A stretch of DNA of 40,236 bases from positions 1-40,236 of the forward strand of contig CALMNS010000803.1 of assembly GCA_937871635.1 (NCBI GenBank), in the 5' to 3' direction. Under the pieces are notes generated by a model that was not told where the DNA came from, ran no database searches, and saw only the letters and a list, made by a program, of their open reading frames with translations. The translations under genes were made by a program, and so were the position numbers. The DNA is from an uncultured Solirubrobacter sp. (GTDB lineage: Bacteria > Actinomycetota > Thermoleophilia > Solirubrobacterales > Solirubrobacteraceae). Below are positions 34,226 to 40,236 of this stretch, piece by piece. How positions within the stretch are numbered: position 1 is the first letter of the stretch; each line of letters opens with the position of its first letter.

Positions 34226-35331
34226 GTCGCGCCTTCCTGGTGGACCCGGTGCGGCGCCGCAGTGGCCTCGCCACGATCAGGGAGCCCGCGCGACGATGCG
34301 CCCACGACGTGATCCTCGACGTCCTCGAGGTCGGCATCTGCGGCACCGACCGCGAGATCGTTGAGTTCGCCTTCGGCGAGCCGCCGACGGGCGAGGACCG
34401 TCTCGTGCTGGGGCACGAGTGCCTCGCCCGGGTGGTTGGTCCGGCCCCGGACGGAACGGGCTTGCAGGACGAGCAGCTCGCCGTGCCGATCGTCCGGGAC
34501 CCCTGTGAGGCCGCCGACTGTGCGCCCTGCCGTCACGACGACCAGGACTTCTGCCTTACCGGCCAGTTCGCCGAGCACGGCATCCGCCGGGCGCACGGGT
34601 TCCTCGCCGAGCGGATCGTCATGCCGGCCGCGCGACTCGTAGCGGTCCCGGACGCGTTGCGCGCGACGGCGGTGCTGGCGGAGCCGCTCACGGTCGCCGA
34701 GAAGGTCCTGCGACAGCTGGCAGCCGTGGCGGGACGGGTGCCGTCCACCGGCGCGGCCCGGCCCGGGGCGGCGCTCGTCGTCGGCGCCGGCCCGATTGGG
34801 TTGCTCGCTGCCATGGCGCTGGTCCTGCGCGGCTGGACGGTGACGGTAGGGGCCCGTTCGGTGGCGCCGACGCCCAACGCCCGCTTCGCCGAGGCGCTCG
34901 GAGCACGGTATGTCTCCACCCATGAGCTGCCGTTAGGCGTCCTCGCCGCCGAGACGGGAGGCTTCGAGCTGGTGCTAGAAGCGGCCGGCGACGCAACGGT
35001 GGCGCTGGAGGCGACGGCCGGGCTGCGACCAAACGGCATCCTCGCACTGACCGGCCTGAGCCTGCCGGGACCCCCGCGCGCCGGCTTCGACCTCGGGGAG
35101 GTCATCCGCCGGGTGGTCCTCGGCAACCAGGTGTTGCTCGGCAGCGTGAACGCCGCCCGCGCCGACTTCGAGGCGGCCATCGCCGACCTGCTGCGTGCCG
35201 AGGAACGGTGGCCAGGGCTAGCGGAGCAGCTCATCACGAGCCGGTACCCGCTCGAGCGGTCCGCGGACGCGATCCACACCTCCGGTGGCATCAAGGCCGT
35301 CATCGAGGTCCAAGAGGCCCAAGCGGCGTGA
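34222..35331 (+). CDS. Glucose 1-dehydrogenase-like medium-chain dehydrogenase
   Basis: This 369-residue MDR protein is of the aldose 1-dehydrogenase type. GICGTDREIVEFAFGEPPTG and LVLGHECLARVV match the Sulfolobus/Haloferax glucose dehydrogenase pattern, and the structural-zinc lobe has four Cys (DPCEAADCAPCRHDDQDFC). The cofactor loop VVGAGPIGLLAAM and the family's C-terminal domain follow. It would oxidise an aldose, or related keto-sugar or cyclitol, with NAD(P)+. GTG start and GTGA overlaps at both ends keep it in the operon. Confidence 0.88.
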   Translation: MSRAFLVDPVRRRSGLATIREPARRCAHDVILDVLEVGICGTDREIVEFAFGEPPTGEDRLVLGHECLARVVGPAPDGTGLQDEQLAVPIVRDPCEAADCAPCRHDDQDFCLTGQFAEHGIRRAHGFLAERIVMPAARLVAVPDALRATAVLAEPLTVAEKVLRQLAAVAGRVPSTGAARPGAALVVGAGPIGLLAAMALVLRGWTVTVGARSVAPTPNARFAEALGARYVSTHELPLGVLAAETGGFELVLEAAGDATVALEATAGLRPNGILALTGLSLPGPPRAGFDLGEVIRRVVLGNQVLLGSVNAARADFEAAIADLLRAEERWPGLAEQLITSRYPLERSADAIHTSGGIKAVIEVQEAQAA

Positions 35332-36479
35332 CCCGCGGACAGGCCCTCGGCTTGGGCGTGGTCGGCGCCGGCAGCGTCTCCCTGAAGGGCATCCTGCCGC
35401 ACCTCACGCAGGCCGATCTGGCCGATCGGGCTCGCGTGGTCGCGGTGTGCGATCCGGTGGAGGGCAGGGCCGCCGCTGCCGCCCGACGTTTCAGCGTCGA
35501 GTGTGCCTACGAGACGCTCGACGCCCTGTTGGCGGATCCGGCGGTCGACGCGATCACCATCGCCTCGCCGATCGGCGTCCACTACGAGCAAGGCCGCCGC
35601 GCGCTGCTGGCCGGCAAACACGTGCACTTCAACAAGACCATGACCGTGACCACGGCGGAGGCGGACGACCTCATCGACCTAGCCGCGGACCGAGACCTGC
35701 GGATCGTCGCCTCACCCGGCGAGATGCTGCGCCCCTACAACCAGCGCATCAAGACCATGATCGCAGAGGGCCGGATCGGGCGGGTCTGCTGGGCGATCTG
35801 CGGCGCGGCCTTCGAGACCTACCACGAGTCCGAGGCCGTCCGGGGCGGCGACGACATCCTGTCCACCGTCGATCCCAGCTGGTACTTCAGCAAGCCGGGC
35901 GGCGGCCCGCTCTACGACATGACCGTCTACGCCCTGCATGCCCTCACCGGAATCCTTGGTCCGGTCCGGCGGGTCACCGGGCTCTCAGGGATCCGCATCC
36001 CCGAGCGCTCGTTTCACGGTCAGATCGTCCGCGGCGACGCCGACGACAACACGGTCGTCCTCCTCGACTTCGGTGAGGGGCTCTTCGCAGTCGCCTACGG
36101 CACCGCGGCCGGGAGCCTGACCAGCTGGGACGACTGGAGCGGGCGCTATTTCGGGACGGAGGGCCGTATCGATGGCCTCCTGCTGGACGGCGAGCCGTTC
36201 GAGTTCCCTGGCTGCGAACTCGCCCGCAGCCATCCCGACGGCGGCACCCGTCCGGGGCGCGGGGGCAACGAGTGGTTGCTCCCCCACGTCACCGGAGTGC
36301 ACCGCGACATCGATGAACAGCACGTCTTCGAGGACATCATGCAGCTCGTCGACTGGGTGCGGGACGACATCGCGTCACCCGTGACGGCCGAGCACGCCCG
36401 TCACGTCATCGACATCATCGAGGCGGCGTACCGTGCCGCCGCCACCGGGGCCGCTCAGCCGCTGAGCACCAGCTTCTGA
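35328..36479 (+). CDS. Gfo/Idh/MocA-family oxidoreductase
   Basis: This 383-residue protein has an N-terminal Rossmann fold (GLGVVGAGSVSLKG at 8-21), DAITIASPIGVHYEQGRRALLAGKHV, and a C-terminal substrate domain. The usual EKP catalytic motif reads NKTMTV: the Lys is kept but Glu and Pro are replaced. SWYFSKPGGGPLYDMTVYALHAL follows the normal pattern of the family's catalytic helix (Asp and His spaced as DxxxYxLH). The family oxidises ring hydroxyls of inositols, sugars and glycosides. GTG at 35328 overlaps the dehydrogenase stop; the IolE-like gene begins 27 nt downstream. Confidence 0.9.
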   Translation: MTRGQALGLGVVGAGSVSLKGILPHLTQADLADRARVVAVCDPVEGRAAAAARRFSVECAYETLDALLADPAVDAITIASPIGVHYEQGRRALLAGKHVHFNKTMTVTTAEADDLIDLAADRDLRIVASPGEMLRPYNQRIKTMIAEGRIGRVCWAICGAAFETYHESEAVRGGDDILSTVDPSWYFSKPGGGPLYDMTVYALHALTGILGPVRRVTGLSGIRIPERSFHGQIVRGDADDNTVVLLDFGEGLFAVAYGTAAGSLTSWDDWSGRYFGTEGRIDGLLLDGEPFEFPGCELARSHPDGGTRPGRGGNEWLLPHVTGVHRDIDEQHVFEDIMQLVDWVRDDIASPVTAEHARHVIDIIEAAYRAAATGAAQPLSTSF

Positions 36480-36506
36480 TCGGCAGGATCAGCCAAGGAG
36501 GCAGTC

Positions 36507-37421
36507 ATGCGCATCGACCTCGCCAACTCCCCCGTCGCCTGGGGCGTCGACCACCTCGAGCGGAAAGGGCTCCCGCGTTGGGAGACTGTGTTCGACGAGA
36601 TCAAGCGGGCCGGCTACGACGCGGTCGAGCTCGGGCCGCTCGGCTACCTCCCGCTCGAGCGGGGTCGGGCAGCGGCCGAACTCCGGGCACGCGGGCTGCG
36701 CGTGGCGGGGTCGTTCATGCTCGAGCCCGTCCACGATCCCGACCGGCGCGACACGGTGCTCGACGGCGCTCGCCGGGCCGCGGAGTTCATCGCCGACGCC
36801 GGCGGCAAGTACCTCGTCATCGTCGATTGGGACGCCGACCAGCGGATCCCGACCGCCGGGCGCTGCGACGACGCTCCGCGAATGGACCCGGCCGCGTGGG
36901 AGCGTTACCTCGCCACCTACCTCGAGATATCCCGCATCGCGAGCAGCGACTATGGCCTGACCGCGCTAGCGCATCCGCACGCGGGGACATGGCTCGAATT
37001 CGAGGACGAGACCACGGCGCTGCTCGACTCGACCGATCTGCCGATCTGCATTGACACGGGCCACTTCGCCTACGCCGGAGCCGATCCGGTCGCCATCTAC
37101 GATCGCTATGCCGCCCGAGTCCCGCATCTGAACTTCAAGGACGTCGATGGCGCGGTCCGCGAGCGCGCGCTCGCCGACCACCTCGGCTTCTTCAAGGCCG
37201 TTGACGCCGGGATCTTCTGCCCGCTGGGGGAAGGCGTGGTCGACTTCCCCGGTCTGCGCGCGGCCCTCGAACGGCACGGCTACGAGGGTCCGGCGACAGT
37301 CGAGCAAGACCGCGATCCCCAGAGGGACAGCACGGCGCTTGAGGACGCGCGTCGCAGCCTCGAGTACCTCCGCTCGGTCGGACTGGCCGACGGGGGGACT
37401 CCGGTATCGGCGACCCCGTGA
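36507..37421 (+). CDS. IolE-like sugar isomerase/dehydratase TIM barrel, paralogue 2
   Basis: This is a 304-residue AP-endonuclease-2-family barrel. It opens SPVAWGVDHLERKGLPRWET, typical of IolE, and has AHPHAGTWLEFEDE, CIDTGHFAYAGADP, HLNFKDVDG and the C-terminal CPLGEGVVDFPGLRAAL with ATVEQDRDP. It looks closer to inosose dehydratase than paralogue 1 (LGEG-V-DF as in IolE). AAGGAGG sits well spaced before ATG 36507. Next to the MocA-type enzyme it forms an oxidise-then-eliminate pair, as in inositol breakdown or in glycoside beta-elimination. Confidence 0.9.
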   Translation: MRIDLANSPVAWGVDHLERKGLPRWETVFDEIKRAGYDAVELGPLGYLPLERGRAAAELRARGLRVAGSFMLEPVHDPDRRDTVLDGARRAAEFIADAGGKYLVIVDWDADQRIPTAGRCDDAPRMDPAAWERYLATYLEISRIASSDYGLTALAHPHAGTWLEFEDETTALLDSTDLPICIDTGHFAYAGADPVAIYDRYAARVPHLNFKDVDGAVRERALADHLGFFKAVDAGIFCPLGEGVVDFPGLRAALERHGYEGPATVEQDRDPQRDSTALEDARRSLEYLRSVGLADGGTPVSATP

Positions 37422-37532
37422 CACAAGCATGATCCGATGAGCGCTTGCGCAGACGTGCCAGCAAAGCGCTTGGGCGTCCTCCGGACCCGCTCCGACCCCG
37501 ACCGACACCCACTCGGTCGACCCACGCGCGGC

Positions 37533-37699
37533 TGGAGTTCCCCCGGTTCGGGGGAGATCTAACGGCCGGGCCACCTGGCCGGCCGGGCAAGGGTGCCTGT
37601 CATGCCCAAGACTCCGCCGTACTCCGATGACGGCCGTCGCGACGCCTGATCAGCGACGAGCGCGACGAGTTGCGGCGCTTGCGCCGAGAGCTCAGGTGG
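37533..37699 (+). mobile_element. Decayed IS3-family end with orfA scraps
   Basis: TGGAGTTCCCCCGGTTCG (37533-37550) is identical to the end at 18374. ATG 37602 opens MPKTPPYSDDGRRDA then a stop, and from 37646 another frame reads LISDERDELRRLRRELRW, the coiled-coil part typical of IS3 orfA. The HTH between is missing. The remnant lies just before the promoter of the hisD-like unit, so the insertion may have separated this unit from the operon upstream. The 37422-37830 stretch holds no intact gene otherwise. Confidence 0.65.
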
Positions 37700-37732
37700 T
37701 CGCAGAACCAGGGACCGGATTCAGAACGCGGC

Positions 37733-37762
37733 TTGACGACAGGTCCTCATTCTGTATACAGT
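37733..37762 (+). promoter_or_regulatory. Promoter and GntR site 4 of the hisD-like unit
   Basis: TTGACG (37733-37738), 18 nt, TACAGT (37757-37762), with the perfect palindrome CTGTATACAG (37752-37761) overlapping the -10. Eight nt later is ATGCGCTCAG (37771). This matches the importer promoter at 27666 base for base in -35, spacing, -10 and leader start. The ATG at 37771 is in frame with the hisD-like gene and could give a leaderless start that adds 20 residues. Confidence 0.55.
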
Positions 37763-37830
37763 ACTTTGGTATGCGCTCAGGTCGTTTCGGGCGCGAGGCA
37801 AATACGGGTCCCAATGGGAGGGAGCAGACA

Positions 37831-39132
37831 GTGGCCGACTACTTGAAGTCCGCGCCGATGTACTCCGAGCAGGTCACCGAGGCGGTGCGCCGCACGGTGA
37901 CGGAGATGCTCGAGGGCATCGATCGCGAGGGCCTCGACGCCGTGCGCCACTACTCCGATCAGCTCGACGGCTGGAGCCCGGAAGCCTTCACCGTCGGACC
38001 CGAGACGATAGAGGCGGCCAGCGCATCGATCGACGACGAGCTCAAGGAGCACATCGCCTTCGCGCAGGACCAGGTGAGGGCCTTCGCGCAGGCCCAGCGC
38101 GCCACCCTGACCGACCTCGAGGTCGAGACGCTGCCCGGCGTGGTGCTCGGGCATCGCCACGTTCCCGTCGGCTCGGTCGGCGCCTACGTCCCCGGCGGGC
38201 GCTACCCGATGCTCGCCTCTGCGTTCATGACGGTCATCGTCCCCAAGGTGGCCGGGGTCGAGCGGGTCGTCGCGTGCGCCCCGCCGCAGCGCGACGGCGG
38301 GCCGCACGCCGCGATGGTCCACGCGATGGCGACGTCGGGCGCCGACCACATCCTCTGCCTCGGCGGGGTGCAGGCGCTGGCCGCCATGGCGCTCGGCGTC
38401 GAAGGGCTGCCGGCGGTAGACATGATCGTCGGCGCCGGCAACGCCTACGTCGCCGAGGCGAAGCGCCAGCTCTTCGGCAAGGTCGGCATCGACCTGTTGG
38501 CCGGTCCGACGGAGATCGTCGTCATCGCCGACGAGACCGCCGACGCCGAGCTCGTGGCCGCCGACCTCCTAGGTCAGGCGGAGCACGGGCCGACGTCCCC
38601 GGCCATCCTCATCACCACCTCCCAGTCGCTGGGCGAACGGGTGATCTCCGAGGTCGACCGCCTGCTCGAGACCTGGCCGACCGCCGAGGTGGCTGGACAG
38701 GCGTGGCGCGAGCACGGCTCGGTCGCAGTGGTCGAGGATCTAGCCGCGGCGGTCGCGCTCTCAGACGAGTACGCGGGCGAGCACCTCGAGGTGCAGGTCG
38801 ATCCGGACCACCTCGACGAGTACCTGGACCGCCTCACGGTCTATGGCTCGCTGTTCCTCGGCGATCAGGCCACCGTGGCGTACGGCGACAAGGGTGTCGG
38901 CACCAACCACGTGCTCCCGACGATGGGCGCCGCGCGCTACACGGGTGGGTTGTGGGTGGGCAAGTTCTTGCGCACCTGTACCTATCAGCGGCTCACCGAG
39001 GAGGGCACCCGCCGCGTTGCGCCCGCCATCGCGGCGATCTGCCACGCCGAGAACCTCGAGGGCCACGCACTGACCGCCGAGATGCGGCTCGTGCGTGCCG
39101 AGGCAGCCTTGAGCGGATCGGGTGGCCGGTGA
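37831..39132 (+). CDS. Histidinol-dehydrogenase-family oxidoreductase (catabolic type)
   Basis: This is a 433-residue HisD-fold enzyme. The zinc and catalytic positions are present: GQAEHGPTSPA (Gln and His), GEHLEVQ (catalytic Glu-His), YGDKGVGTNHVLPT (Asp and His) and LEGHAL (late His). The stretch AARYTGGLWVGKFLRTCTYQ differs from biosynthetic HisD (usually ARFSSGLxVxDFLKR), fitting the catabolic branch that oxidises other alcohols, such as sulfopropanediol dehydrogenase. Thus an NAD-dependent oxidation of a polyol or sugar alcohol to an acid is likely. GTG 37831 has GGGAGGGAG upstream; ATG 37771 is the in-frame alternative. No other his genes are near. Confidence 0.88.
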   Translation: MADYLKSAPMYSEQVTEAVRRTVTEMLEGIDREGLDAVRHYSDQLDGWSPEAFTVGPETIEAASASIDDELKEHIAFAQDQVRAFAQAQRATLTDLEVETLPGVVLGHRHVPVGSVGAYVPGGRYPMLASAFMTVIVPKVAGVERVVACAPPQRDGGPHAAMVHAMATSGADHILCLGGVQALAAMALGVEGLPAVDMIVGAGNAYVAEAKRQLFGKVGIDLLAGPTEIVVIADETADAELVAADLLGQAEHGPTSPAILITTSQSLGERVISEVDRLLETWPTAEVAGQAWREHGSVAVVEDLAAAVALSDEYAGEHLEVQVDPDHLDEYLDRLTVYGSLFLGDQATVAYGDKGVGTNHVLPTMGAARYTGGLWVGKFLRTCTYQRLTEEGTRRVAPAIAAICHAENLEGHALTAEMRLVRAEAALSGSGGR

Positions 39133-39464
39133 TGGCCGGCGCGCTGCCCGCCGTGGACGCCGCCGGCCTCGATCGCGAGCTCGCGGCTGAGGGTCCGGTA
39201 TTGGTGGACTTCTGGGCGCCCTGGTGTGGCAACTGCCGCATGCTTGCTCCGGCGCTCGAGCGCCTCGCCGAGGAGTTCGCAGGCCGCCTGCGCATCGTCA
39301 CCGTCGATGCGGACGCCGAGCCGGCGCTCGCTAAGCGCCTTGACGTCCAGGGCTTGCCCACTCTCATCGGCTTCCACTCCGGCGAGGAGCGGCTGCGCCG
39401 GAGCGGCCCTCAGAACCCGAACGCCCTGCGCGGCGAGCTCGAGACGCTCGCCGCAACCCATTGA
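39132..39464 (+). CDS. Thioredoxin-like protein
   Basis: This is a 110-residue thioredoxin fold with active site WCGNC (31-35, redox Cys32 and Cys35) instead of the usual WCGPC. DVQGLPTLIGF keeps the cis-Pro. It has no signal peptide, so it is cytoplasmic. ATG overlaps the HisD-like stop (TGATG). The Pro-to-Asn change in the active site should alter its redox potential. Coupled to the dehydrogenase upstream and the AhpD-like protein downstream, it may keep a Cys-containing enzyme of the pathway reduced. Confidence 0.9.
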   Translation: MAGALPAVDAAGLDRELAAEGPVLVDFWAPWCGNCRMLAPALERLAEEFAGRLRIVTVDADAEPALAKRLDVQGLPTLIGFHSGEERLRRSGPQNPNALRGELETLAATH

Positions 39465-39481
39465 CTCGACCGGAGGACACC

Positions 39482-39952
39482 ATGCCGAGACTGCCGCTCA
39501 CCGATCTGCACGACGACTCGTTCTACGCCGCGCTGGGCAACCGCCCGGAGATCCTCGAGGCGTGGGGCAGGCTCGACCTCGCCTTGCTCAACGACGAGAG
39601 CTCGACGCTGCCGACGAGCCTGAAGGAGGAGGTCCGTCGCTCGCTCTCCCAGCAAGTGGGATGTGAGTTCTGCGCGTCCATCGGCGGCCGACCCGCCAGC
39701 GAGCATCCCGATCCAAAGGAGTCGCTCGCGGTCGCCTTCGCTGATCAGGTTGTCCGCGACCACCGCTCGATCGATGACGCGACGTTCGACGTCCTGCGCG
39801 AGGAGTTCGACGACGAGCAGATTCTCGAGCTCCTCACCTGGATTTGCTTCAAGCTCGGCTCGAACGTACTCGGCTCGCTACTCAAGCTCGAGCCTGCCAG
39901 CGAGGCGCAGACCCGCGACTACGCCGTGCTGCTCCAGGGCGCGACGTCGTAG
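39482..39952 (+). CDS. AhpD/carboxymuconolactone-decarboxylase-like protein
   Basis: This is a 156-residue all-helical protein of the CMD/AhpD superfamily with the redox-type motif CEFC (61-64) in LSQQVGCEFCASIGG. ATG 39482 is preceded by GGAGGACACC. Superfamily members are peroxidase partners (AhpD) or gamma-carboxymuconolactone decarboxylases; the CxxC favours the redox type. Directly after a thioredoxin gene, it could use that protein as electron donor, giving peroxide protection during catabolism. Confidence 0.82.
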   Translation: MPRLPLTDLHDDSFYAALGNRPEILEAWGRLDLALLNDESSTLPTSLKEEVRRSLSQQVGCEFCASIGGRPASEHPDPKESLAVAFADQVVRDHRSIDDATFDVLREEFDDEQILELLTWICFKLGSNVLGSLLKLEPASEAQTRDYAVLLQGATS

Positions 39953-39979
39953 GCGAGCTGCGAGGACCGGGGGAGAGGG

Positions 39980-40236
39980 ATGAGCCAGATCACCGCCGCA
40001 CCACCGACTGAGCCGCCGGGCATCACCGCGATGGCGCCGACCGAGGACCTCGTCGATGCCAAGGGCCGGGCGCGCCGACAGGCCGTCGTCGACCGCTTTG
40101 CGCGGTTCGGGATCCAGGCCATCTTCTTCGTGGTACTGCTCGTGCTGCTGATCGCATCGCCCGAGTTCCGCGATCCGGACAACCTGCTCAACGTCCTTCA
40201 GCAGAGCTCCATCACGGGGATCCTCGCGTGCGGGAT
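39980..40236 (+). CDS. Sugar ABC permease (RbsC-like) 3, truncated at window end
   Basis: The frame opens at ATG 39980 (GGGAGAGGG upstream) and runs off the window edge: MSQITAAPPTEPPGITAMAP then FARFGIQAIFFVVLLVLLIA and SPEFRDPDNLLNVLQQSSIT. A charged cytoplasmic tail followed by the first helix and the DNLLNVLQQSS stretch is the normal RbsC N-terminus. It suggests a second sugar importer begins here, 27 nt after the AhpD-like gene and probably in the same unit. Confidence 0.82.
   Translation, partial: MSQITAAPPTEPPGITAMAPTEDLVDAKGRARRQAVVDRFARFGIQAIFFVVLLVLLIASPEFRDPDNLLNVLQQSSITGILACG

Noticed and set aside
22587-37421. Complete L-fucose/L-rhamnose oxidative pathway
   Set aside because: An L-galactose/L-fucose dehydrogenase-like AKR and an FAH enzyme fit, but no lactonase or sugar-acid dehydratase (enolase family) is present and the SDR is broken.
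37831-39132. Biosynthetic hisD
   Set aside because: No his genes nearby, a catabolic promoter and the AARYTGGLWVGKFL region argue against histidinol as substrate.

Overview
The window looks like a chromosomal stretch of a high-GC actinobacterium. Support for this is the strong G/C third-position bias, the many GTG starts, the long runs of genes joined by 4-nt ATGA/GTGA overlaps, and the gene families (hutHUIF, IclR, RbsABC-type sugar importers, IolE-like TIM barrels, IS3 and IS481 debris). A Thermoleophilia-like soil actinobacterium is my guess, not something the sequence proves. I found no rRNA, tRNA, CRISPR array or phage module.

Region A (1-5010): a five-gene peptide/nickel-class ABC importer on the + strand. 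The binding protein is cut by the window edge; two permeases and two ATPases follow, joined by overlaps or short gaps. It ends at a bidirectional hairpin shared with hutH. Region B (5059-11655): histidine catabolism. hutH lies divergent from an IclR regulator, and a second minus-strand operon runs hutU-hutI-(32-aa ORF)-hutF. HutF (formiminoglutamate deiminase) points to the N-formylglutamate route, but no hutG is in view. A shared 14-bp palindrome lies 54-55 nt before both hutH and hutU. Region C (11693-17926): amide and amino-acid genes (amidase, threonine-synthase-like PLP enzyme, M24 peptidase), a degenerate orphan ABC ATPase, a LysR regulator and a cupin.

Region D (17927-22590): an accessory zone with low gene density. 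It holds a decayed IS3-type orfA, a secreted epoxide-hydrolase-like protein divergent from a TetR regulator, a decayed IS481-type transposase, a SnoaL-like protein and sequence I cannot assign.

Region E (22587-40236) is the most interesting part: a large, apparently co-regulated sugar/cyclitol or glycoside catabolic locus. A minus-strand operon encodes an FAH-family hydrolase, a two-domain VOC extradiol-dioxygenase-like protein, a GntR/FCD regulator, an internally deleted SDR and an IolM-like (scyllo-inosose dehydrogenase-like) enzyme. A + operon encodes a complete RbsB/C/A/C importer, an L-galactose-dehydrogenase-like aldo-keto reductase, an internally deleted IolM paralogue, a cupin, a glucose-dehydrogenase-like enzyme, a Gfo/Idh/MocA oxidoreductase and an IolE-like protein. 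A further + unit encodes a HisD-family dehydrogenase, thioredoxin, an AhpD-like protein and the start of another RbsC-type permease. Three promoters share the same -35 (CTTGACGAC) and a palindromic CTGTNNACAG-type site; a fourth copy precedes the lone IolE-like gene at 22587. Two IolE-like enzymes, several dehydrogenases, a ring-cleavage-type dioxygenase and an FAH hydrolase under one regulator suggest either cyclitol aromatisation followed by oxygenolytic ring opening, or cleavage of an aromatic glycoside followed by catabolism of both halves. Neither is proven by sequence.
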